This document shows positions 1 through 4,646 of a stretch of 6,965 bases of DNA, in pieces; within the stretch, counting starts at the first letter, position 1, and the number at the start of each line of letters is the position of its first letter. The notes under the pieces are model-generated. The model ran no database searches. It worked only from the letters and a program-made list of their open reading frames with translations, and had not been told where the DNA came from. The position numbers and the translations under genes were made by a program. Origin of the DNA: Bacteroidetes bacterium SW_11_45_7 (GTDB lineage Bacteria; Bacteroidota; Bacteroidia; Chitinophagales; SW-11-45-7). Location: positions 1 through 6,965 of the forward strand of contig PXTV01000013.1 in assembly GCA_003022985.1 (NCBI GenBank). Direction: 5' to 3'.

Positions 1-15
1 CAGTAATACTTTCAT
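1..15 (-). CDS. Antitoxin start, partial (TA0, cut by left edge)
   Basis: The 15 bases at the left edge read on the minus strand as ATG plus four codons, giving M-K-V-L-L. They are identical to the first five codons of the complete antitoxin that starts at 1800. The next 241 bp upstream are also shared between the two places at about 96% identity, which covers the whole upstream region. I infer that a paralogous antitoxin, and probably its toxin, continues beyond the left edge. Only five residues are visible, so the gene could instead be a truncated remnant, and its intactness cannot be judged here. Confidence 0.6.
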
Positions 16-225
16 GGGTTAGAATATTTAAATAGAATGATAATATTCATTAATGACTAACGATGATCCTGACCGATGGATTTCCTCTTTCGAATATAGG
101 GAAACATTTTGAATTGTTGGAGCCAATGGACTTAAGGGTTGCGTTAATATGCTAAGAACCGAAATTGTTGGTCAGTCATTCCTTGTTGCCCACTGATGGC
201 GTTCCCATAATCAGTCCATCGCGGA

Positions 226-247
226 TAGTTGATGAGGACGCCAACTA
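226..247 (+). repeat. REP-like 22-nt hairpin, copy 1
   Basis: An imperfect inverted repeat with a 9-bp stem and a four-base AGGA loop. Relative to the consensus stem TAGTTGGTG it carries G to A at stem position 7, which gives an A-C mismatch, and A to G on the 3' arm, which leaves a G-T wobble. It is followed by TATGGCATAAA-type flanking sequence, as in copies 2 and 3. Confidence 0.9.
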
Positions 248-364
248 TGGCATAAACGAGAAAGGCTCCTAAAAACCGGAAAGTCCTGCCAGGCCTTTAC
301 AACCGCACTTTTTCTGATCTAATGCCAGTGCCGAAGGCATTTTACCTGCCTGCCGGCAGACAGG
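226..364 (+). repeat. Composite palindromic element, unit i
   Basis: This fills the gap between the partial TA0 antitoxin and the TA1 toxin stop. After the 22-nt hairpin (226-247) comes CATAAACG, a stretch clearly related to 1031-1060 (pattern AGGC-CC-AAAAAC-GG), then ACAACCGCA, then a hairpin at 327-341 (stem AGTGCC/GGCATT with a G-T wobble, loop GAA). It ends in a 20-bp near-perfect palindrome at 345-364 (halves CCTGCCTGCC and GGCAGACAGG, one mismatched pair). That palindrome lies 20 nt past the TA1 stop and may also act as a transcript-end structure. TTTT follows it on the plus strand, not on the gene's strand. Confidence 0.75.
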
Positions 365-383
365 GTTTTATCATGATAATCTT

Positions 384-680
384 CTATAAACCCTGGTTTA
401 CTTGCCGGTTATCCTGCATGGCAACTACGACTATTTTGTCTTTTCTTACCGTATAGAAAAGAGATAAATTCTTGTTGAGAACTGCCATTTTAAGATGAGG
501 CTTGTTATGGGATTGAGGATATAAACCCGGGAAATGAGCGACCGTAGTTTCAAAATCTTCTAACAACTGCAGAAATTGTCTCACCTCTTGATAGGAAAAA
601 TTGTCATCAAGATACCTCTTGATAGTAAGCGCATTTCGGAGAGACCGCTCTGACCAGTTCACGTTGTATGGATTATCCAT
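384..680 (-). CDS. RelE/ParE-family toxin of type II TA module (TA1)
   Basis: A 98-residue basic protein with the layout of the RelE/ParE toxin superfamily (type II TA; mRNA interferases or gyrase inhibitors). The N-terminal helix reads V-N-W-S-E-R-S-L (7-14) and leads into a helical pair at about 15-48. A short proline-rich link around F-P-G-L-Y-P (50-55) follows, then the beta-sheet core A-V-L-N-K-N-L-S-L-F-Y-T-V (66-78) and I-V-V-V-A-M-Q-D-N-R-Q (83-93). The D-N-R ending is typical of ParE-like Bacteroidota toxins. The ATG overlaps the end of the antitoxin gene by 8 bp, so translation is probably coupled. Family membership is fairly sure; whether the target is mRNA or DNA gyrase cannot be told from the sequence. 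The stop is TAG. Confidence 0.88.
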   Translation of the reverse strand: MDNPYNVNWSERSLRNALTIKRYLDDNFSYQEVRQFLQLLEDFETTVAHFPGLYPQSHNKPHLKMAVLNKNLSLFYTVRKDKIVVVAMQDNRQVNQGL

Positions 681-915
681 TCTTCAACTGACGCCGGAAT
701 TCTTCTGAGGTGAGCGTTTTCCCTTGCTGAATATCTTGCAGCCCGGCACGGATGTTTTCCTTTTCCGGCCCGGATAGCTCATCCCACCAATCGTGGCCTT
801 TTTCTTGTTGAGATTGACGAATGGCATTCAAAAAATGGAGCAAGCTTTCATCGTTCAAGTGACTGATCCAGTCGATCAGCTCTTGCTTTGTTGGACTGAG
901 GTTTGAGGCGCTCAT
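673..915 (-). CDS. Antitoxin of TA1 (putative addiction-module component family)
   Basis: An 80-residue acidic protein directly upstream of the RelE/ParE toxin, with stop and start overlapping by 8 bp in the usual antitoxin-first order. The N-terminal part (about 10-36, Q-E-L-I-D-W-I...L-L-H-F-L-N-A-I) looks like an amphipathic helix pair. The C-terminal part has D-W-W-D-E-L-S (42-48) followed by a charged helix and G-L-Q-D-I-Q-Q-G-K-T-L-T-S-E-E (58-72). This pattern is known from the unstable-antitoxin family (PF09720-like) that pairs with ParE/RelE toxins. I infer that it binds and neutralises the neighbouring toxin. No classic DNA-binding fold is evident. The ATG at 915 gives the family's usual length. 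The hairpin cluster begins about 60 bp upstream. Confidence 0.82.
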   Translation of the reverse strand: MSASNLSPTKQELIDWISHLNDESLLHFLNAIRQSQQEKGHDWWDELSGPEKENIRAGLQDIQQGKTLTSEEFRRQLKNG

Positions 916-972
916 AATCCGTGCTTTTGATTGAAATTACAAAAATCAGGAGAATTGAATTCCTTTACACGA

Positions 973-994
973 TGGTTGTCGTCCCCACCAACCG
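973..994 (-). repeat. REP-like hairpin, inverted degenerate copy
   Basis: Read on the minus strand, this 22-mer follows the same plan as the other copies (GGTTGGTG, loop GGGA, CGACAACC). It faces the plus-strand copy at 1007-1028 across 12 bp. Stem pair 2-21 is G-C here but A-T in the other copies, so pairing is kept. Two pairs are mismatched and one is a wobble, so the copy is decayed. The facing pair resembles the head-to-head arrangement of bacterial REP doublets. Confidence 0.65.
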
Positions 995-1006
995 ACCCCT
1001 CCCAGA

Positions 1007-1028
1007 TAGTTGGTGCGGATACCAACTA
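1007..1028 (+). repeat. REP-like 22-nt hairpin, copy 2
   Basis: Stem TAGTTGGTG with loop CGGA. The 3' arm reads TACCAACTA, so the innermost pair is a G-T wobble. The left flank CCCCTC-CAGA is shared with copy 4 (2456-2477), and the right flank TGGCATAAAC with copy 1; copy 3 matches this flank only as far as CATAAA. Confidence 0.92.
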
Positions 1029-1096
1029 TGGCATAAACGCGGCAGGCACCGAAAAACGGGCAGGCCCCGATAATAACGGGGCAGGCTTGCCTGATC

Positions 1097-1166
1097 CTAC
1101 AACCGCATAGCATTCAACCAATGCCGAAGGCATTGCACTTGCCCTCGCCTTAGGCGAGGGCTGGGG
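1097..1166 (+). repeat. 70-bp direct repeat, copy 1
   Basis: This aligns without gaps to 2155-2224 with three mismatches in 70. It starts at CTACAACCG and carries the GAA-loop hairpin (1120-1134) and the 9-bp TTA-loop hairpin (1141-1161). One of the three differences lies in a stem and turns C-G into a T-G wobble, so the hairpin survives. A more diverged relative of its first half is present at about 298-341. Confidence 0.93.
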
Positions 1167-1274
1167 GCTTTGGGGTGGTGCTATAATCCTTAGATTCCTT
1201 AGGAATCGGTGGGGGTTATGCTGCAAAACCTATCAAGAGTCCTTCTTGTGGACATCAACAGCAGAATAGCTTGA

Positions 1275-1616
1275 TCAATCTTTGATCTCTTTCAGCAGCT
1301 CTTTCAACTCTTGCTTGCTAAGGGTTTCTTGTTCGGATTTATCGAAGATGGCGAGTAGATAAACAGTTTTGCCGGTTATATAGACATGCGTAATAACCCT
1401 TGCACCACCGGATTTTCCTTTCCCTTTTGAGGCAATAGCTATTCGGATTTTGTAGCAATCCCAACCCATATGAACACCCTGTATTGGGTTTTGGGCCAGA
1501 CTGTTCCGTAGCTCAACTAACTCTTCTTTTAAAGAAGGGAATTTTTTAAGCAGTTTTTTTGCTTGCCGCTGAAATTTGTCGGAAAGCTCTATTCTATATT
1601 TCTTTGAGGAACTCAT
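1275..1616 (-). CDS. RelE-family toxin of type II TA module (TA2)
   Basis: A 113-residue, lysine-rich protein of a RelE-like toxin family that is common in Bacteroidota. The N-terminal segment F-Q-R-Q-A-K-K-L-L-K-K-F-P (15-27) is the typical first helix. Then come C-Y-K-I-R-I-A-I-A-S-K (54-64), the family signature K-S-G-G-A-R-V-I-T-H-V (68-78) and the closing strand Y-L-L-A-I-F-D-K-S-E (86-95), followed by an extra charged helix. It probably acts as a ribosome-associated mRNA interferase, judging by family only. Its start overlaps the antitoxin gene by 23 bp, a larger overlap than in TA1. It is a different subfamily from the toxin at 384-680, so the two modules are not recent duplicates of each other. 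Confidence 0.88.
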   Translation of the reverse strand: MSSSKKYRIELSDKFQRQAKKLLKKFPSLKEELVELRNSLAQNPIQGVHMGWDCYKIRIAIASKGKGKSGGARVITHVYITGKTVYLLAIFDKSEQETLSKQELKELLKEIKD

Positions 1617-1800
1617 CCATCGACTTTAACTGCTTTTCACCCTTTTTTGCCTGCTTCACTTCCTCCACGGCTTCCTTGAGGTCTTCCATGGCCTGCGCTT
1701 TCTCATGGGTGAGCGGCTTCACTTTCACAAAGGAGAAATTGGCTAACACTTTCAAAAAGAAGGAGGATTGATCGTCCGGTATGTCCAGTAATACTTTCAT
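1594..1800 (-). CDS. Antitoxin of TA2
   Basis: A 68-residue, charged small protein whose gene overlaps the RelE-type toxin start by 23 bp. It begins M-K-V-L-L-D-I-P-D-D, with F-F-L-K-V-L-A-N-F-S-F-V-K-V-K-P-L-T (14-31), followed by a Lys/Glu-rich helix (about 32-57) and a short acidic-amphipathic tail M-D-E-F-L-K-E-I. I recognise this as the usual partner of the G-G-A-R-V-I-T-type RelE toxins; the long helix is the likely toxin-wrapping part. No helix-turn-helix or ribbon-helix-helix is obvious, so self-regulation would need the toxin or another factor. The start codon and 241 bp upstream are duplicated at 1-256. Confidence 0.85.
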   Translation of the reverse strand: MKVLLDIPDDQSSFFLKVLANFSFVKVKPLTHEKAQAMEDLKEAVEEVKQAKKGEKQLKSMDEFLKEI

Positions 1801-1809
1801 GGGTTAGAA

Positions 1810-1841
1810 TATTTAAATAGAATGATAATATTCATTAATGA
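1810..1841 (-). promoter_or_regulatory. Candidate operator region upstream of TA2 antitoxin
   Basis: Two perfect 10-bp palindromes, TATTTAAATA (1810-1819) and TCATTAATGA (1832-1841), lie 10 and 32 bp upstream of the antitoxin ATG. Both are unchanged in the copy at 25-34 and 47-56. TA operons are usually autoregulated through palindromes near the start codon, so these are plausible sites. A weak -7 match, TATATTCG, lies further upstream on the minus strand (1876-1883, and 91-98 in copy 1), without a clear -33 partner. AT-rich sequence yields such palindromes by chance, so confidence is low. Confidence 0.35.
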
Positions 1842-2010
1842 CTAACGATGATCCTGACCGATGGGTTTCTTCTTTCGAATATAGGGAAACATTTTGAATT
1901 GTTGGAGCCAATGGACTTAAGGGTTGCGTTAATATGCTAAGACCCGAAATTGTTGGTCAGTCATTCCTTCTCACCCACTGATAGCGTTCCCACAATCAGT
2001 CCATCGCGGA

Positions 2011-2032
2011 TAGTTGGTGAGGACACCAACTA
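2011..2032 (+). repeat. REP-like 22-nt hairpin, copy 3
   Basis: A perfect 9-bp stem TAGTTGGTG closing an AGGA loop. It lies at the right end of the 256-bp repeat and differs from copy 1 at two stem positions, which restores full pairing here. Confidence 0.93.
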
Positions 2033-2154
2033 TGGCATAAATCTTCGGATATCCGTCCACGTTCTTCCTACTCTGGCCCGGCAAGCCCGAAGGGCTTCAA
2101 TGTGATTAACCTCCGGTCGCCACCGGGGGCAAACAGAATAACGAGACAGTCATG

Positions 2155-2224
2155 CTACAACCGGATAGCATTCTACCAATGCTGAAGGCATTGCACTTGC
2201 CCTCGCCTTAGGCGAGGGCTGGGG
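2155..2224 (+). repeat. 70-bp direct repeat, copy 2
   Basis: The second copy of the segment at 1097-1166, 67 of 70 bases identical. It carries the GAA-loop and 9-bp TTA-loop hairpins in the same order and orientation. A third shared block follows both copies after unrelated spacing: 1174-1211 resembles 2360-2397 (about 30 of 38 bases) and holds the GATTC/GGAATC hairpin. Confidence 0.93.
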
Positions 2225-2455
2225 TTTATAGCTGCATCAGATAACAAGGACAAGCGAACCCGGAGGTACGGAGAACTCCTTGGGAGGCTCGTACAGATAC
2301 CGGCTCGTTAGGTCCGGCCCCATTGTTCGATGCCTTTGGCATCGTGCCGTTGGCTATGGGGTAATGCTATCAACCTTTGATTCTTTCGGAATCGATTATT
2401 GAATCTGTTCTTGCCTCAATTGTTGTTCCTTGCCAACAGGAATGCCCCTCGCAGA

Positions 2456-2477
2456 TAGTTGGTGCGGACACCAACTA
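2456..2477 (+). repeat. REP-like 22-nt hairpin, copy 4
   Basis: A perfect 9-bp stem TAGTTGGTG with loop CGGA, about 94 bp past the msrA stop. It is preceded by CCCCTC-CAGA as in copy 2. Just upstream at about 2419-2440, a weaker relative in inverted orientation (minus strand GTTGG, GGA, CAAC) can be seen, echoing the facing pair at 973-1028. The stretch from 2478 to 2570 shows nothing recognisable. Confidence 0.93.
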
Positions 2478-2570
2478 TGGCATTCAGGAACTGATCTTTT
2501 CTGAATGAGGGTCTTACTCCCATCATCGCCCAACACTTGTCAGGGATATTGGCAATTCTCACGCCAGGAA

Positions 2571-3254
2571 CTACTCTTTATATTTTTCTTTCACCAACTC
2601 CGGGTATTTTTTTCTGAACGACTGAAAGCGCGGCTTGGATACCTTCCGGACGTACCCTTTGTTCGGGTTCTTTTTTACATAATCCTGGTGGTACTCAGTT
2701 GCTTTCCAGAATGCATCAAGCTTTTTGATCTCCGTGACAATGGGCTCATCGTATTTCCCTGATGATGCGATGCTTTCTTTGAAAGCTTTTGCAATTTGCT
2801 TTTCCTGCTCATTTGTATAAAAAATGATAGAGCGGTATTGTTGGCCAAAATCGGGCGCCTGGCCAACTGTGGTTGGGTCCTGAGAGCCGTAGTAAACTTT
2901 TAACAAGGTTTTGAAGTCCACTTCATCAGGGTTGTAATAGACCTTCACTGTTTCAGTGTGGTTGGTTTGCCCACCGGCCACCTCATTGTAAGATGGGTTG
3001 CTTTTACTGCCACCGGCATAACCGGATACAGCTTCTTTGACGCCTTTCACCTTTTCGTAGATCTCTTCCACACACCAAAAGCAGCCACTCGCAAAATAGG
3101 CCGAGTCCACATTCGCCATATTTTGGTTCTTCTTTGTCTGTTTGGCCGCTTGCTGATGATCAGGTTGATCAGCACTGCAAGCTGGCGCCAGGCTAACAAA
3201 CAGCAGGAGGCTTACACTTAACGTTACATATTTGATGGGCTGTTGAAGATCCAT
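2571..3254 (-). CDS. msrA: Peptide-methionine (S)-S-oxide reductase, exported
   Basis: Reduces methionine-S-sulfoxide in oxidised proteins. The catalytic motif G-C-F-W-C spans residues 57-61 (Cys58 nucleophile). It is followed by G-Y-A-G-G (78-82), H-T-E-T-V (99-103, with the conserved Glu101), D-P (126-127), Q-Y-R-S (139-142) and E-Y-H-Q-D-Y near the C-terminus. The protein is 227 aa, longer than cytosolic MsrA. Residues 1-25 form a signal sequence (Lys8, hydrophobic 9-25) ending L-A-P-A-C26, an atypical lipobox, so it may be either a lipoprotein or a periplasmic protein. The only other cysteines are 58 and 61, so recycling probably uses a Cys58-Cys61 disulfide. An internal Met46 just before the catalytic domain could serve as a cytosolic start. 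It stands alone; no msrB is adjacent. Confidence 0.95.
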   Translation of the reverse strand: MDLQQPIKYVTLSVSLLLFVSLAPACSADQPDHQQAAKQTKKNQNMANVDSAYFASGCFWCVEEIYEKVKGVKEAVSGYAGGSKSNPSYNEVAGGQTNHTETVKVYYNPDEVDFKTLLKVYYGSQDPTTVGQAPDFGQQYRSIIFYTNEQEKQIAKAFKESIASSGKYDEPIVTEIKKLDAFWKATEYHQDYVKKNPNKGYVRKVSKPRFQSFRKKYPELVKEKYKE

Positions 3255-3262
3255 ATGATTGC

Positions 3263-3276
3263 TTTTTGATCAAAAA
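3263..3276. promoter_or_regulatory. 14-bp perfect palindrome upstream of msrA
   Basis: TTTTTGATCAAAAA is a perfect inverted repeat that ends 9 bp before the msrA ATG, inside its probable 5' leader. It could be a repressor or activator site, or a small structure affecting translation. It matches no regulator site I can name with confidence. It is AT-rich, so chance occurrence is possible. Confidence 0.4.
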
Positions 3277-3305
3277 ATGGTTTTCCTGTGACTTTCGTTC
3301 ATTAC

Positions 3306-3336
3306 GGTATAAAGCTAGCTTCTATTTTCTTGTCAA
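3306..3336 (-). promoter_or_regulatory. Candidate msrA promoter
   Basis: On the minus strand TTGACA (3331-3336) is followed by TAGCTTTA (3310-3317), close to the Bacteroidota -7 pattern TAnnTTTG, and by the overlapping TATACC (3306-3311). The spacing is 16 bp from TTG to TAGCTTTA, or 19 bp from TTGACA to TATACC; neither is ideal. The leader would be about 45-50 nt and contain the 14-bp palindrome. Confidence 0.35.
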
Positions 3337-3379
3337 GGTCTTTTCTGTGACTGGAAGGCTCCCTTTTCACTAACTGGCG

Positions 3380-4600
3380 TTAGCAAAGCGCTTGCAATCC
3401 CCTTTTGAGCCGATCTAAGGCCTCCTTCAATGTTGCATCAGAGGCAGCATACGAAAGGCGGATATGACCGGGACTGCCAAACGCATCACCCGGTACAGTG
3501 GAGACGTGCCAGACATTGAGCAGGTAAGAGCAAAGATCCACTGCTGTCTCGATGTGCCAGTCATGATAGGTTGTGCCGAGGAATACCTCCACATTGGGGA
3601 AAACGTAGAAAGCGCCTTCCGGCTTGTTGGGAGACAATCCATCAATGGTCTTGAGTTCCTTCAGCACCAACTCTTTGCGTTCCTTAAAGATATCGCGCAT
3701 TTGGAAAGTAGGAGAGAGGTCGGACGAGATGGCCGTTTCAGCTGCTTTTTGGGCTATACCACACGTGCCGGAGGTGAACTGCCCCTGCATTTTGGTACAG
3801 GCCTTGGCTAACTGTTCAGGAGCCGCTATGTAACCAACGCGCCAGCCCGTCATGGCAACGCCCTTGGACAAGCCGTTGGCCACAACTGTGCGGTCTTTAA
3901 GTTTTGTGAAAGATGCAATGGTCGGATGCCCTTCGCTGAACCGGATGTATTCGTAAATCTCATCGGAAATGATAGTAACATGCGGATGCCGTTCAAAAAC
4001 TTCCGCAAGAGCGCCCAGTTCTTCTTCGCTGTAAACAGCACCGGTCGGATTGCAGGGCGAGCTGAACAGGAACGCTTTGGTATTGGGGGTAATGGCTTCT
4101 TCTAACTGCTGAGGCGTGATCTTAAAGTTGTGACTGACAGTCGTGGGTATCGTCACGGTGTTGGCTTCAGCTAATTGCACCATCGCGGGATAACTCACCC
4201 AGTAAGGGGCCGGGAGGATCACCTCATCGCCAGGATTGCAAAGACAGAGAATCAAATTAGCAATCGACTGCTTGGCTCCGGTTGAGACAACGATTTGGGA
4301 CGGATCGTACTGCAGGTTGTTATCGCGCTTCAGCTTCTCGGCAATCGCTTGGCGGAGGGACAAATAACCGGGCACAGGGGTATAGTGGGAGTAATTATCC
4401 CGTATTGCCTGAATGCCGGCTTCTTTGATGTGCTCGGGCGTGTCGAAATCGGGCTCACCCAAGCTAAGATCGGCTACATCGAACCCTTGGTTTTTAAGCT
4501 CTCGGCTGTCCTGGGCCATTTTGATCGTAGCGGATTCGGCCAAACAGGTGATGCGGTCAGCTAAAGCAGTTGGCGCTGTTGCATGTTGGGGAGAAGCCAT
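3380..4600 (-). CDS. PLP-dependent class I/II aminotransferase (aspartate aminotransferase-like)
   Basis: A 406-residue fold-type I aminotransferase, subgroup Ib-like, that transfers amino groups between an amino acid (probably aspartate or aromatic) and 2-oxoglutarate in the cytoplasm. Visible landmarks are the N-terminal L-S-L-G-E-P-D-F (45-52), the cofactor phosphate-binding G-A-K-Q (108-111), A-P-Y-W (131-134) that stacks on PLP, C-N-P-T-G (183-187, Asn184), S-D-E-I-Y (212-216, Asp213 and Tyr216), N-G-L-S-K (242-246) with the Schiff-base Lys246, W-R-V-G-Y (253-257), and H-I-R-L-S-Y (379-384) with Arg381 for the substrate carboxylate. Length and motif order are complete, so it should be active. 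Substrate preference (aspartate, prephenate, others) cannot be fixed from the sequence. It is divergent from the hemerythrin-like gene and 125 bp upstream of msrA on the same strand, but msrA has its own candidate promoter. Confidence 0.93.
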   Translation of the reverse strand: MASPQHATAPTALADRITCLAESATIKMAQDSRELKNQGFDVADLSLGEPDFDTPEHIKEAGIQAIRDNYSHYTPVPGYLSLRQAIAEKLKRDNNLQYDPSQIVVSTGAKQSIANLILCLCNPGDEVILPAPYWVSYPAMVQLAEANTVTIPTTVSHNFKITPQQLEEAITPNTKAFLFSSPCNPTGAVYSEEELGALAEVFERHPHVTIISDEIYEYIRFSEGHPTIASFTKLKDRTVVANGLSKGVAMTGWRVGYIAAPEQLAKACTKMQGQFTSGTCGIAQKAAETAISSDLSPTFQMRDIFKERKELVLKELKTIDGLSPNKPEGAFYVFPNVEVFLGTTYHDWHIETAVDLCSYLLNVWHVSTVPGDAFGSPGHIRLSYAASDATLKEALDRLKRGLQALC

Positions 4601-4617
4601 TCAAGCCGTTTTTAACA

Positions 4618-4646
4618 CGAAGGTAGCAAAATTCGCACCGTTGCAA
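4618..4646 (-). promoter_or_regulatory. Candidate promoter of the aminotransferase gene
   Basis: On the minus strand TTG (4644-4646) is followed after exactly 18 bp by TACCTTCG (4618-4625), one base off TAnnTTTG. The box ends 17 bp before the ATG, so the leader would be very short. The -33 TTG is one half of the palindrome TTGCAA, which also serves the divergent candidate promoter. Confidence 0.5.

Larger units (their letters stand above)
1..256 (+). repeat. 256-bp direct repeat, copy 1
   Basis: This segment aligns without gaps to 1786-2041. By eye I count about 10 mismatches, roughly 96% identity. From left to right it holds the first codons of an antitoxin (minus strand), an AT-rich leader with two 10-bp palindromes at 25-34 and 47-56, a unique stretch, and at its right end the 22-nt REP-like hairpin plus CATAAA. 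The two copies diverge directly after that point. Mismatches cluster in the right half; the 79 bases nearest the antitoxin start are identical. Together with the rest of 257-383 it makes up the 368-bp gene-free gap between the TA0 start and the TA1 stop. Confidence 0.95.
1007..1207 (+). repeat. Composite palindromic element, unit ii
   Basis: This occupies most of the 359-bp gene-free gap between the TA1 antitoxin start (915) and the TA2 toxin stop (1275). In order: the 22-nt hairpin; three loosely repeated GCAGGC blocks starting at 1042, 1060 and 1081; a hairpin at 1064-1082 (GCCCCG/CGGGGC, 7-nt loop); CAGGC-TT-GCCTG at 1082-1093; then perfect triloop hairpins at 1120-1134 (AATGCC, loop GAA), 1141-1161 (GCCCTCGCC, loop TTA) and 1193-1207 (GATTCC, loop TTA). 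The remaining bases at 916-972 and 1208-1274 show no clear structure. Confidence 0.8.
1786..2041 (+). repeat. 256-bp direct repeat, copy 2
   Basis: The partner of 1-256, at a constant offset of 1785 bp. It begins inside the TA2 antitoxin gene (first five codons) and ends just past the 22-nt hairpin at 2011-2032. The true left boundary of the repeat is unknown, because copy 1 is cut by the edge of the window. The duplicated stretch may therefore include the entire antitoxin and toxin. Confidence 0.95.
2011..2393 (+). repeat. Composite palindromic element, unit iii
   Basis: The longest unit, in the 770-bp gene-free gap between the TA2 antitoxin start (1800) and the msrA stop (2571). After the 22-nt hairpin it holds: palindrome CGGATATCCG (2046-2055); AAGCCC with loop GAA (2083-2097); an 8-bp stem CCTCCGGT with loop CGCC (2110-2129); AATGCT/GGCATT with loop GAA (2178-2192); GCCCTCGCC with loop TTA (2199-2219); CGATGCC with loop TTT (2328-2344); and GATTCT/GGAATC with loop TTC (2379-2393). 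Bases 2225-2327 are less regular but contain GGAG-AA-CTCC (2270-2279) nested inside GTACG/CGTAC (2266-2270 and 2290-2294). No credible ORF lies inside. Confidence 0.8.

Noticed and set aside
1026..1226. 66-codon minus-strand ORF in the gap upstream of TA1
   Set aside because: It lies almost wholly inside the hairpin composite. Its proline/alanine-rich product follows from the palindromic GC-rich repeats and matches no family I recognise.
2250..2345. tRNA-like or structured RNA gene (GTTCGATGCC resembles a T-arm)
   Set aside because: No acceptor stem, D-arm or anticodon arm can be arranged around it; GTTCGATGCC belongs to the CGATGCC/TTT hairpin.
226..2477. CRISPR array
   Set aside because: The repeats are too few, unevenly spaced (hundreds of bp) and partly inverted, with genes between them; there are no uniform spacers.
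226..2477. Integron attC sites
   Set aside because: The layout is cassette-like, but the stems do not carry the RYYYAAC / GTTRRRY core sites (the stem gives GTTGGTG), and no integrase is visible. Kept only as an analogy.
2505..2762. 85-codon plus-strand ORF over the msrA 3' end
   Set aside because: It is an antisense shadow of the well-supported msrA reading frame; no family features.
3464..4564. Several plus-strand ORFs opposite the aminotransferase gene
   Set aside because: All are antisense to a complete enzyme with every catalytic residue; they have no recognisable motifs or promoters.
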